The notes under the pieces are model-generated. The model worked only from the letters and a program-made list of their open reading frames with translations, ran no database searches and was not told where the DNA came from. Below, in pieces: positions 43,802 to 55,601 of a DNA stretch of 64,000 nt. The position numbers and the translations under genes are program-made. Numbering within the stretch: position 1 is the stretch's first letter; each line of letters begins with the position of its first letter. Source of the stretch: Porpolomopsis calyptriformis (lineage: Eukaryota; Basidiomycota; Agaricomycetes; Agaricales; Hygrophoraceae). The stretch lies in the NCBI GenBank assembly GCA_951640195.1, contig OX621164.1, positions 2,833,098-2,897,097 on the forward strand, in the 5' to 3' direction.

Positions 43802-46045
43802 ATGTTTCGTCGCGTTCTGCGGCCAATTCTTACTTGCCCTAGGCCGAATGTCTGTGCCTTCTTCGCATCTGGTCCAATCCTCTCGTCGACGCAGCCTAAT
43901 GCACCATTAGAGCTCGATCCTAGCCTCCGTGCTCTCCTAAAAGATGTCGATATGTCAATCTTCCATCACAAGACTCAACCTCATAAGCACACGGAACTTC
44001 AAGTTCTTCCCGGTGATCAACCGATCACCAGAGAGGCAGATGCTTATGGCGACATCCATCGCCAACAGAGAAAGTCGCCCGCAGCCCATTTCGGAAGCCA
44101 ACGCATTGGCACGGTCATCCTCCCATTCGAGCTGCAAAAATCAATTGGCCTTTTGATCTCAGGTATGGCCTTTGCCCGTTCAACAAGAAACGGAACATGT
44201 GTTGACTGGCCGTGATACAGATTCAGACAAGCATCAGTTACGAAATGATGCCAAACGCCTGTTTCACGACCCAGAGGAAGTGAATAATTCTGAATCTCAA
44301 TGGGATGCACAATATGATGTCGAGTATCGATCACGCCGTCAAGCGGAACGTCACTCTGAACGAGATGGTGCTGCATTTGCTTCTATAGCTTTGCCTGCTC
44401 ATTATTCAGCGATATGTTCTGTTCTGAACCACGTCAAAACAAGACTGGGTCCAGACTGGAATGTGCAGTCTGTTATTGATTGGGGTGCCGGTACCGGCAG
44501 TGGGCTTTGGTGCGAGCCCAATGTACCGATACAGTAGTCTTATGGAGGTGCTAACATCCTTCTGGCAGGGCGTCACTCCATTCGTTTCAACAACCTCTCG
44601 AGGAACAGGACGAAAGTGTGGGATATGAGCCTCAAATATCCCGGTCCAGTGTAACCGCCTATCTCGGCCTTGACAAACGGGGCGGTTTAGTATCAGTAGG
44701 AAAACGCTTACTTCGAGGTCAGTGAGCAGAACGTTGTGATGCTTGTGATTGTGCTACAACTAGTGACAGACGTAAATCTTGGACCACTGAACGTAAGTTG
44801 GCAAAAGTCGTTCCGGGAGAATGACAGGGTACACAGATCAGATGGTTATAATGTACTCGCAATGTCCGCTTTCTTTCTTTCATCTCTTCCCTCACCAAAG
44901 GAAAGAAAAGCGATGGTCAAGGAGATGTGGGAGAGCGGTGCTCGCGTCATGGTAAGTTTGTGTATTTTGCACAGTGGATCGTACTTATTATGAATATTAT
45001 TCCAAGATACTCATTGACCATAATACCAAAATGGGTTTCGATGGAATTGCTGAGGCTAGAGAATATCTTTTAAATGCTGGAAGAAATGACATCGATGATA
45101 TTACGACTAAACAAGAGGGAATACACGGTTCGCACGTTATTGCTCCAGTGAGTTTTCTCGTCTCTAATTTAATGCTGGCTTAATGGGAAACCCGATAGTG
45201 TCCACACGATAGTGCATGTCCGTTGCATCGCCCTGGCGCCACCAGACTCGTGTGTGGCTTTTCCCAGCGATTGCAGCGCCCACCCTTCATTCGAATGACA
45301 AAACATTCGGGTGTAGGCCACGAGGACATCGAATATTCATATGTTGTTGTGCAGAGAGGTTCCCGACCTATCAGTCACACTCGGGTGGGAAGACTCGGTG
45401 AGGTGGGTAAATGGGCAATCGAAAAAGAAGCGTCACGGAGACCAATGAGGGAATTAACGCTTCATGATAATGAAGTACACACGGCCGGGACGGAGCTTCC
45501 ATATGCAACCACACCATCAGAATCGATCGACCTTGCCGTGTCAATTCACGAACCAGAGTCAGCTGCGGAGCTTCACAAAGCCCTGAGACTGGAAGCTTTC
45601 AGTTGGCCCAGGATCATTTTCCCTCCTCTCAAACGGAGCGGCCATATCATTCTTGATAGCTGCACTGCTGAAGGCAAGGCTACTCCGCATATTAGCCCGT
45701 CTACCTTTCTGAACAATCACAGGGAAGATCATGCGTTGTACAATACCAAAGTCACAAGGGAAACAAGAATTCTATGATGCACGGAAATCTACCTGGGGCG
45801 ACATTTTCCCTCACGAACCAAAGAATCCACCCCAAGAACACGACAAGGCGATGCGTGCCAAAGGTGAAGGTGGGACGAAACCAACCACGGGGCGAGATAA
45901 CGGAACACCCCGTGGATCGAGTGCATCTAAACAACAACCAAGCTACGCAGCAGTTTCGAGAACATTAAAGAGAGAGAAGCGGAGAAAAGACAGAATTCGT
46001 GCTGCGGAAGGGCTGCAAGAGGAGGCTTCTACGGTATGTCCGTAG
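43802..46045 (+). CDS. RSM22: Rsm22-type mitochondrial small-subunit methyltransferase-like protein
   Basis: Start MFRRVLRPILTCPRPNVCAFF is a mitochondrial presequence. The methyltransferase core shows AALPAHYSAICSVL-type text, then VIDWGAGTGSGLW (motif I, about 44475-44515) and, after introns, AYLGLDKRGGLVSVGKRLL and NVLAMSAFFLSSLPS. EYYSKILIDHNTKMGFDGIAEARE follows. IAPCPHDSACPLHRPGATRLVCGFSQR holds the cysteines that bind an iron-sulphur cluster in this family. The C-terminus is Lys/Arg-rich (TLKREKRRKDRIRAAEG). Rsm22 proteins act in mitoribosome small-subunit assembly. The gene starts 53 bp from the divergent SAD1 start and ends 33 bp from the convergent uL1m gene. Confidence 0.9.
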
Positions 46046-46078
46046 CGATCCACTCGGCACCATTTCCGATGTCATGTT

Positions 46079-47160
46079 CTACGCATCCGAGATTCGTATC
46101 CCGGGACCTTGCCTTGAGCTGAGGATAACTTTGGTTATCGGTGTGACTGCAGGCGTGTCAAAAAATTTGAATCCGGAATAAAGAATGGGGGCCAACCTGG
46201 CTTGGTGCTTGGAGTATTATTTTGTCCCTCATTTGTTCTTTGATTCCCAGTAGCACGCTTCACGGTGGAAATAAAATGCCGCACATTCTTTACCACATCC
46301 TCGATGGGAAAGTAGAGCTTTCACATCGAAGAGATTGAGTATTAACTGAAAGAAATTTTTTGATCACATACTTTACCGATAGCTGTCCGAATTGTTCCGT
46401 CTTTGTCCCCCTTCCATTCACTGGTACCTTGCAAGCGTCGAATGTATCCAGATATATCATCTGTCACCGTTCCGCGCCTCTCTGAGGGCATCAGCCCTCG
46501 AGGCCCCAGGACACGCCCGAGCTTAGGTGTGATTGTGCGAATAAGAGCTGGTGTACATAGTATCGTCGTTGCGCCGTGTTGATTGTTGATGACCTAGTGG
46601 AGGGGGGTCAACAAGACACCAGTGACAGTCCGAAAGGTAAGGCTAACGGCATCAACCAGCTCGGGCCCTCCGACTACGTGTGCACCAGCATTCTTGGCCT
46701 CCTCAGCCTGTCGTCCTTCTGCGAATACAAGTATCCGATCCTCTGTCTTGGGTTTGGCGTCTCTGGGAAGGGTTACGCGGCCCTTTGGTACAGCCATTCC
46801 GGACTTCATCTCGGTTTTGACGACAAGTTCATAAGTGGAGTTTGGGGATGCGACTTCTACAGCCTAGGCAAGGGTGAGGAAGGAACGGCGATAGGCCGAA
46901 ATGAATAAACGAACACGTAGAACGGCTATAGCATCTAGGAGAGTCATTTTCTCACTCTCGTAAAAGTCTTTGCGAGCCTTCAAAGCTCTTTTCCTAGCCT
47001 TGGCAGCCAATGCCTTCTTCGAGGGAATCCGCACGGTCGATGACTTTGTTTGGCGAACTGAAAGAGCATGACTTGCGCTGAAATACCTCAGATTCTATAT
47101 AGCGAAGTTAGGCGAGTTATGGTCGAGAGCAGTGTGAAGTTTACCATTGGTGCTCGCCAT
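46079..47160 (-). CDS. MRPL1: Mitochondrial ribosomal protein uL1m
   Basis: L1-family protein of the mitochondrial large subunit. After a short first exon (MASTN, start 47160) the chain reads VRQTKSSTVRIPSKKALAAKARKRALKARKDFYES, MTLLDAIAVLRAVEVASPNSTYEL, then MAVPKGRVTLPRDAKPKTEDRILVF and HVVGGPELVDA. The classical L1 block is TILCTPALIRTITPKLGRVLGPRGLMPS (near 46500-46560). It continues to GTVTDDISGYIRRLQGTSEWKGD. After the last intron (ending before TC ACA CCG) comes TPITKVILSSRQGPGIRISDA with stop at 46079. The first-exon splice acceptor has several candidates, so the mature N-terminus is uncertain. Confidence 0.92.
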
Positions 47161-47218
47161 TGGCGACGCAACGAATTGAGGCAAATAAAATTTGACATGT
47201 AAAGTTACGTAAGTTTGT
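47161..47218. promoter_or_regulatory. 58-bp bidirectional promoter region, uL1m/mL40
   Basis: Divergent start codons of two mitochondrial large-subunit proteins are separated by only 58 bp, AT-rich (AAATAAAATTTGAC). Co-regulation is a natural inference. Confidence 0.6.
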
Positions 47219-47764
47219 ATGGCTCATTCGAGGCTCGCTTTCCTCTCATCTCGAACCAGAGCGCGATGTTATTCCACGGGCAAGAACGAACCGATAAGCG
47301 ACCCTAAAAGAGAAATCATCCGTCGCGCTCTTTACCCCAACAATCTTCGCAACAAGTCCACACCCACAGGGACCTGGCGACCCGAGGTCGGCCGCGCCTT
47401 ACAACGCGCGATTCCGTCGGTGCAAGCGCACCAAACGATAGACCGCGCATGGCTGCTCCACCTGCGGCTGGTTCGGAAGAAGCGGGAGGCAGAGTTGGCG
47501 AGGAAGTTTGAGTGCATGAGACGGGCGATGGAAGAGCTTGAAAAAGTTGACTCGCGTCTGTATATGGAAGCTAATAGGCAGGATGACCCACGGACGAAGT
47601 CTCAGGCCGAACTCGCGTTCCTGCAGCCATTGAAAGGCTTGGAAGTGAAAGCTGTGGAGTCGAGGATCCCGGGACTCTTCCCTCGAGAGTTACGAATACC
47701 GACCGATACACCCCCACGCGGCGGATGGAATTATGACTGGAAGCCGCTGTCCCGACCGATTTGA
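47219..47764 (+). CDS. MRPL28: Mitochondrial ribosomal protein mL40 (Mrpl28 family)
   Basis: Uninterrupted 181-codon gene. An Arg/Ser presequence MAHSRLAFLSSRTRARCYST precedes PKREIIRRALYPNNLRNK and STPTGTWRPEVGRALQRAIP. The long basic helix HLRLVRKKREAELARKFECM/RRAMEELEKVDSRLYMEA is diagnostic of mL40/Mrpl28. The C-terminus is LFPRELRIPTDTPPRGGWNYDWKPL. It is a component of the large mitoribosomal subunit. Head-to-head with uL1m. Confidence 0.9.
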   Translation: MAHSRLAFLSSRTRARCYSTGKNEPISDPKREIIRRALYPNNLRNKSTPTGTWRPEVGRALQRAIPSVQAHQTIDRAWLLHLRLVRKKREAELARKFECMRRAMEELEKVDSRLYMEANRQDDPRTKSQAELAFLQPLKGLEVKAVESRIPGLFPRELRIPTDTPPRGGWNYDWKPLSRPI

Positions 47765-47877
47765 TATTCACCGACTTGGTCATTCTGGACAAGATGGTTA
47801 AGACATTGGAGAGTGGTTTGAAGTGGAGAAGCGTTTTGGTAGAGTCACAATAAAGAGCCTCGTTGTTACAGTCAACA

Positions 47878-48440
47878 ATGCTTGTCCTGTCAACGCTTCA
47901 CAGACTACTTTCTCAGATTTTGTCTTTGCCTGATCTCCACACTGCCATCCTTTTGACAGTCGAGGGACAATTGATCTCGTTTGCCTCGGATCCGTTGCGT
48001 TCGAAAGATGAGATACTGATTGCTGTCGGTTTGAGCGGTGAAGTCTGGCAGGAGACTCGAGAGCAGGGCTACGGGATGGTTGATAGCGAGGTAAATGATC
48101 CATGCTGTTCTCTCATGCCAGCCCCCCTCGATCTCACCAAAACTAGCTTGGACGGATTCTCGTGTTGCCCATCGAGGAAACCGAGGAAGAAGACAACCTC
48201 AATAACCACCCCCCGCTCATGCTACTCGCTCTGGGCTCGACCGACACCGTCGAATGGGACGAATTGCAGGCAAAAGTAACGTCTGATCCAATATTTTTTT
48301 TCAACTTATTGACTCCATGTTTCAAGGGGAGCGCATTGGCGTCTCATCTGGCGAATCAACTCTACCAATTCCGTGAACATTTATTGGCAAAACCGACGAA
48401 ACCTCTCTCAGCCGTACCGTCGCCAAGTCGGGCTCGTTAA
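47878..48440 (+). CDS. Roadblock/LC7 protein, LAMTOR2-like
   Basis: Exons 47878-48090, 48147-48275 and 48327-48440 give 151 aa. The roadblock fold is visible: LSTLHRLLSQILSLPDLHTAILLTVEGQLISFASDP, then DEILIAVGLSGEVWQETREQG, LGRILVLPIEETEEEDN (a strand plus acidic loop), LMLLALGSTDTVEWDELQAKGSALASHLANQLYQFREHL. Size and order match LAMTOR2/p14 of the Ragulator (EGO) complex, which anchors Rag GTPases for TORC1 signalling at the vacuole/lysosome. A dynein-type roadblock protein would be shorter, about 100 aa. Confidence 0.75.
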
Positions 48441-48477
48441 AGTCATAGTAGCATCTTGTCATAATCCACTTTTATTC

Positions 48478-49299
48478 TCAAGGAGGTCTCACTGAGTCCG
48501 TGGGATGAGCATCCTCTAGGCCTTTCTTCAGGCCCTCCAACGTCCGACTGAGTCTCCTGCCTCCAGCTTCACTTAAGACCACAGCCAATCGGTCAGCCGG
48601 GGAGCTGAGAAGCTGAACGATTTGGGACCTGAGCGTCCCTAGTGCAGGCATCTTCGCCACCTCACGCACAGCTTCCGACATGAACAACCTCCTTTCGATC
48701 AGCGCCCCAACCACCTTTAGCTCGGGCACCGCCTCCGGTCTCATTCCCTTCACCCTCCTTCCCGGTGTGGCCGGGTCAGCATTCTTCGCCTCTCTCTCTC
48801 TTTCCAGTTCTTGGGCGGTTTTTGGCTTCTTTGGGGGCACTCCGCGTTCAAAGGCGCGGAAAATAGCGTTGAGCTGTGGAGGGTCCAACTCGGGGAGGCT
48901 GAGGACAGCAAGGGGGCCTTTGATCGAATTTGCGAGTTGGTCACTGGCATCGATACTAATGGCAGTGAAGTCGCGTAACGCTGCTCCAAAGACAGAAGTC
49001 TGCAGAACGGTCAGCGTAGGATAGTGTACGGCGTTGGGCGAGGGGGGGGCAAGCGAGGGGGCGGTATGCCCTGCTGCGACAATAATATCCTTGCGAAGCT
49101 TCGCGAGTCGTGTTGCAGTGAAGTCCGAGTGCAACAAAAAGACGAGGACGGATGAGGATGTGGTCTCGAGCAGTCTCGTATAACGATGGTAGAGGACGGT
49201 CTTGTTCTCTGGATATTGACGAGGCACCGTCTTTCCTGGAAATATCTTTGGTGGTTTGACCGATAGCGCATAGCCGCGAGCTGGTTGCGGCAAAAACAT
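48478..49299 (-). CDS. MRPL11: Mitochondrial ribosomal protein uL10m (Mrpl11/L10)
   Basis: 273 aa from MFLPQPARGYALSVKPPKIFPGKTVP (start 49299), a mitochondrial presequence. Core: NKTVLYHRYTRLLETTSSSVLVFLLHSDFTATRLAKLRKDI, typical of L10 stalk-base proteins, then VFGAALRDFTAISIDASDQLANSIKGPLAVLSLPELDPPQL and VVGALIERRLFMSEAVREVAKMPALGTLRSQIVQLLSSPADRLAVVLSEAGG. The frame is open further upstream to 49398, inside BMT5, but the presequence-like start is preferred. Only 22 bp separate this ATG from the upstream BMT5 stop on the same strand. Confidence 0.9.
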   Translation of the reverse strand: MFLPQPARGYALSVKPPKIFPGKTVPRQYPENKTVLYHRYTRLLETTSSSVLVFLLHSDFTATRLAKLRKDIIVAAGHTAPSLAPPSPNAVHYPTLTVLQTSVFGAALRDFTAISIDASDQLANSIKGPLAVLSLPELDPPQLNAIFRAFERGVPPKKPKTAQELEREREAKNADPATPGRRVKGMRPEAVPELKVVGALIERRLFMSEAVREVAKMPALGTLRSQIVQLLSSPADRLAVVLSEAGGRRLSRTLEGLKKGLEDAHPTDSVRPP

Positions 49300-49321
49300 G
49301 AATTTTAAACTCAGAGCTATT

Positions 49322-50365
49322 TCACGATCGCAAACAAAATTCCCAAGTTCTGTCCTCTCCACCTTGTCCCGGCTTTCCTTCCCCATCCATCCTTTCACCC
49401 TTCGTCATTCGGTGTTCATATCCGCGCCACACACCCCGGTGAAATTTAAACGACCGCAGAAGAAGGTATGGGGGATTCGCTTTGCAGGTTGCCGACGTTG
49501 GCGGTGGTTTTTTTGCCAGCCGGGGAACATCCCTGTGTTCTGTTAGCGCAGACAGATCGGCAAGAGGTGATTGCATGCACCAAAGCGTATACGGAGGGAC
49601 GTTCCGTAAAGTGATCAGTACTGTTCCCCGTGCACCGCTTGTCCCTCTGGAGGGCGGACTTTCGGGCGAGGCGTCGTCATCTTCTACGCCGTTTTCGTCC
49701 TCATCCGACGCTGGCGTGCGTTTGGCGGCTGCGAATGCGGAGGGTATAGGTCCGAGAGATAAAAAGCGGGCGGCAGACCGAAGAAAGCCGACGATCATCA
49801 ATTGGTTGGAGAGAATGTTTCTATCTTGATCCGTGATACCCAGTCCTGAAGTCAAGGATTGGCCATCAAAAAAGTGGCTTGGATCGAGTATTTTACCTGC
49901 ATGCGGAAAATTCCAAACGATACGGTTCCATGTTTTGCCCTTGAGTGCCGACACCTTCTCAAGCTTTGTAGCATCAACCCCGAATAGAACATTCGCCCCT
50001 TTGTCCTTCAAGTAGAGAACGGTAGCGCGGGCATCAGGATACTTCGAATAGCATTCATCTTCAGTGTCGAATGCTGTGGCAGTAATATTCTCCGCTGGCA
50101 AAAACTCTAAATCGGAGGGCGGATCGTGAATCAAGGCGCGAGCAAAGGAAAAGTTCCCTTCGCCGATCAAGAGTATCTGGTCCGTTGACTGGAAGGGTAT
50201 GGTCGTTCGCTGTAGTAGTTCTGTCTTTGCATTTCCCTTCCTTTTCTTTCTCCTAGGCTGGTTTGTCGAAACTGCTGCCTGCGACAGTTTATGCTTGTCC
50301 TTGAGCCTAGACTGTTGAGACTGAAGAGTTGCTTTCAAGGACAATTTGGTTTTGGATCTTCCCAT
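49322..50365 (-). CDS. BMT5: 25S rRNA (uridine-N3) methyltransferase, Bmt5-like
   Basis: Start MGRSKTKLSLKATLQSQQSRLKDKHK (50365), a basic nucleolar-type N-terminus. The Rossmann motif is ILLIGEGNFSFARAL (near 50170), the hallmark of the DUF2431/Bmt5 family. Next come ENITATAFDTEDECYSKYPDA, LKDKGANVLFGVDATKLEKV, and WNRIVWNFPHAG. A 51-nt in-frame candidate intron (GTAAAATACT...CTTCAG) joins AG to LGITDQDRNILSNQLMIVGFLRSA. The end holds GTVLITLRNVPPYTLWCM and SFKFHRGVWRGYEHRMT, stop at 49322. Yeast Bmt5 methylates U2634 of 25S rRNA. The intron lacks stops, so the unspliced frame is also open. Confidence 0.9.
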   Translation of the reverse strand: MGRSKTKLSLKATLQSQQSRLKDKHKLSQAAVSTNQPRRKKRKGNAKTELLQRTTIPFQSTDQILLIGEGNFSFARALIHDPPSDLEFLPAENITATAFDTEDECYSKYPDARATVLYLKDKGANVLFGVDATKLEKVSALKGKTWNRIVWNFPHAGKILDPSHFFDGQSLTSGLGITDQDRNILSNQLMIVGFLRSAARFLSLGPIPSAFAAAKRTPASDEDENGVEDDDASPESPPSRGTSGARGTVLITLRNVPPYTLWCMQSPLADLSALTEHRDVPRLAKKPPPTSATCKANPPYLLLRSFKFHRGVWRGYEHRMTKGERMDGEGKPGQGGEDRTWEFCLRS

Positions 50366-50593
50366 GGCATTTGTTTGGATGAGAGGCTCTTGGACAACAT
50401 GAACAAACAAAGTGCTGAGATCCTTGTCAAAGAATAACACTATGATTTTTGTACACACCCTTATGCTTTCACGAATGTGTCCTGAGGGCTGTATGCATCT
50501 CGTCAACGTTGAGTTGACCGCCTGAACCTAATATGTACAAACATTGCCAGCAACCACTTCTCCTCCCCAAACAAAACCTAAAATTTAACAAAA

Positions 50594-50893
50594 ATGGTCA
50601 ATTTAGTGGAAAACATATCATTCCAGGTGCTAACTTGATCTGTTGCAGCCTACCGAGTTTGAAATGCGACAACGAAATACCAAGTTCGCGAACGCTGCAC
50701 GCGCAGGGAAAAATCCTGTCAATCCATCACGCAAAGAACAGCTTGCAAAGCGAAGCCCGCTAAATCTTTGGGTGCTGGGGCTCATCGTATTCGTTGTACT
50801 CGGAGGAGGTTCGTCACAACCAAGTTATTTTGTAGATGTAAAATTGATCTTATTCTAGTACTATTCGAGATCGCAAGGATGCTGTTCCTCTGA
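50594..50893 (+). CDS. YSY6: Ramp4/SERP1/Ysy6-type ER membrane protein, 65 aa
   Basis: Exons 50594-50596 (ATG only), 50649-50808 and 50859-50893 total 66 codons. The protein reads MPTEFEMRQRNTKFANAARAGKNP, a basic cytosolic segment, then SPLNLWVLGLIVFVVLGGVLFEIARMLFL, one C-terminal tail-anchor helix. Both parts match Ramp4/SERP1 and yeast Ysy6, which associate with the Sec61 translocon and protect proteins during ER stress. An initiator codon alone in its coding exon is unusual but splice phases are exact. It ends 73 bp from the convergent RBBP4-like gene. Confidence 0.85.
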
Positions 50894-50966
50894 CGATTCA
50901 ATGGCCATTGTAGGACAATCATCAAATCTCATTCATCCTTTTCGCAAGTTGGAGTTCATTCGCTTC

Positions 50967-52880
<1,914 letters not shown>

Positions 52881-53196
52881 CTTTGAAGTAGCGAAATCAG
52901 CAACTAGAGGAGAGGCCTTGAACAATGGACGAAGCAACTGGAGGTGAGGCCTTAAACAATGGACGAACGATCTGTTTTTGGTAAACAGTAGCTTATGTCA
53001 CATGACCTTTGTCACGCGTGACGGGGATCGATTAAATTAAGGTAAAAATTCTTTCTCGCAAAAGGTTTAGCATTGTCATGTCGCACTGCTCATTGACCCT
53101 ATCTGCGTCCCTCGCAGGCGTAGAGTATCGCTACTTATTTCAATCGAGGTTCGCAGAACATTCCTGGATACTCTAATGTTTTTGGGAATGACGGTT

Positions 53197-53630
53197 TTAT
53201 TTTGAATCATTCTCCCACTTTGCAATAAAAGCCTCCAAATCAAATCGAGGATCCTCAGGGTCGGTGACAACGACTGAGGATAAAAGCATGTAAGTGCAGT
53301 GAAGACACGGGTACGGCAATGAATACCAGAAAAGCACGGGATAATAGGGTATGTTATGCGTGTGTGCAAGACTCACCACTGTCCTTTGCGACCTGCTGCT
53401 TCTTTTTCCAGGCTTTCTTGGCTTCTATGATTAACTGCTGCCTTTCATGCACTGCATGGTTTTGTTTTTCGTGGTCGTGCGCTTTTTGCAGCGTCCGGCG
53501 ATGATAGATACCGTAGAATACACCGGAAAAGAGAGCCGTGTATCGGACAACCTGTCGTTTGTCACCAACTTCTCATTGCTGAATGCGATAGAGATGTCTT
53601 CCTACGCACGTTAACTGTTGGCGAAACCAT
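53197..53630 (-). CDS. TIM11: ATP synthase subunit e (F0, dimerisation)
   Basis: Exons 53610-53630, 53377-53551 and 53197-53273 total 91 codons. MVSPTVNVVRYTALFSGVFYGIYHRRTLQ holds the single membrane helix with the GxxxG-like spacing (SGVFYG) that drives ATP synthase dimerisation and crista shape. A charged helix KAHDHEKQNHAVHERQQLIIEAKKAWKKKQQ follows, then VVTDPEDPRFDLEAFIAKWE. Size and order match fungal subunit e. Confidence 0.88.
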
Positions 53631-53939
53631 ATTGTCACTTCTTTACTGCAGCAAGGGGTAAAAAAGGGACTCCCCACGGGTAAAAATGAAAGGCAAACGA
53701 CACAAAGATCGGGAAGAAGGATTCCAGCAGGGAGTGATGGTGTGCGGTAGACTTGGTTGCGCTTATGTAAACGTGAAGTGTCGGTTGATTCTCTAAACCA
53801 CTCATCTCCAGCATTATTTATAGGGATTGGGTTGGATACAGTTTACCAGAACTACCAACGAATGCTGGAGCCAGCTTAGCTAATAGCCAACTGCGTCAAG
53901 TATTGATCAAAGTGCTCGTCCCCAGGAAGTTTATCGACC

Positions 53940-55404
53940 ATGTTTCGCGCCTCCCCTTGGATCGTTTACGAACCCTCGGAATCTAGGACACAAGGTGCAC
54001 AATCCGAACCCAACAATGTACCTATCGTTACGAACCAGGACGTGGACATGGATGCTCCTCAGATTTCAACACTTCGCGAGGAGGAAAGTCCCTCTCCTCA
54101 GCCGACACGTACTTCCAAGTTTCGAGTAAAGCTTCTAGTGAATGAAGCTAAAGGGGGCGGATCCTCTCCAGGTTCAGGCTCTCGAACGCCTGCCCCAGAG
54201 CAAGTAGAGGATGAAGGAGAAGACGAAGATGAGGACGAGGAGGACCAACTAATTGATGATGATGATGAAATGGTCACTCATCCTTCTGTTCCGCTACCTC
54301 GACAACTCGACACCATCCAAAAACGCAGACCCCCTCATAAGCGAAGGCCCAAAAAGACCGAAAAGAAAATAGCAGAAGATGAGCGGAAAAGCCAAAGGGC
54401 TCAGATCCATATTGGTATGTATGCCCTTGTACTTGTACTGACTTGGCTTGAAGTTGCACAACTAGAACCTCACCTCACTCACGAAACAACATCAACCGAC
54501 GTCACAGAAGCTGGGCGCCGAGATGACCATATCTTAAACGTCGAACCTCTTCACCCCAAACTTCCACTCAAAAAGAAACCACTGCCTCGCAAGGTTGCTG
54601 CTGCACAACGGTCGAAAGGTAAAGGTGTCGCAATGCTGTACTTATCTTTTTTTTTTCTATACATGTTGTCGCGCTCAAAATTGTTATTATAGAACACTCA
54701 AGGACCCGGCATTATCTATTCTCGATGACGGCGGCAACTTCAGTGAAAGTGAGTCACAGTTTATGATCCCCTTCTGAGTTGTACCAACGTTTCAATCCGC
54801 AGCTTACACTGGTACCGCTGCCTCCTCTCCGGTCACATTCTATCCCGAAGCGACGCCAGAAGCAGATAACATCCCCCTTCCCATCACTTCCTTGGCTCCA
54901 GCAGATGACACCAACCTTGAGTTTGTTCCCCTTCCTATTTATCCTCTTCCTTCGAAACCCTTTCCGGTCCAACCTCCGCCGAAAATCGGTACCGGCTTTG
55001 CACCGGTAATTCCCTTGGACAAGGGTGGTCTTAAAGTGCGTCGCTGGCGCCTGGCCAATCGGGAAATACGAGGTATAGCAGGTGGCCGATGGTTTGCGCG
55101 AGCTTGGGTTGGCGACAAAGAGTCAGAGTACGCAGCTGCCGGTACGGTTGTTCCAATCCCGTCGTCCGGCAAAGCACACGTTCAGGTCGACGGCGTTGCG
55201 TTGCCGAAATTGCCCTCAGTATCAATATCAGCTCAGCCATCGGGTAAAGGGTCAAACAAAGGAAGGACATCGAGATCGCGGGTAGTGTCGGCTGCTCCTT
55301 CACGCGCAGGCTCTGTTGCGGCGGACGTTCCGAATGTTTCGAATAACACCCGTACCCCAACGAAAATGCGCTCGATTATCTCTGTCGAGGACATACCAAC
55401 ATAA
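53940..55404 (+). CDS. Unrecognised acidic/basic, nuclear-looking protein
   Basis: Several exons. The N-terminus MFRASPWIVYEPSESRTQGAQ leads to TSKFRVKLLVNEAK, an acidic run EDEGEDEDEDEEDQLIDDDDE (about 54205-54270), then basic KRRPPHKRRPKKTEKKIAEDERK, a likely nuclear signal. After introns near 54410-54490, 54615-54690 and 54747-54802 comes a Pro-rich part, LEFVPLPIYPLPSKPFPVQPPPKIGTG. A conserved-looking C-terminal block follows: LKVRRWRLANREIRGIAGGRWFARAWVGDKESEYA. It ends MRSIISVEDIPT. Such layout suits a chromatin or transcription subunit (inference), but no family was recognised. Confidence 0.6.
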
Positions 55405-55601
55405 ACAGTCCGTAAAATATCACAAGCTAATGGATAGATTTCGACTTAAATTGGTTCCAAAACCAAGTCCCAGATTTCTGAGAGACATATCGTGTGACGT
55501 CTGACAATGTGACCTGTGAAATGTAACACGACGCACTCGATCACAACGGTCTCGCTTATACCTCAAATTACCAGTTAGGGTTGGCATTCAGCAGCCTGGT
55601 T

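Noticed and set aside
49300..49398. Upstream start for uL10m at 49398
   Set aside because: It would overlap the BMT5 coding end and place charged non-presequence residues before MFLPQPARGYA, which itself looks like the mitochondrial targeting start.
50366..50506. Upstream start for Bmt5 at 50506
   Set aside because: The extra 47 residues are not conserved in character, while MGRSKTKLSLK is a typical basic start.
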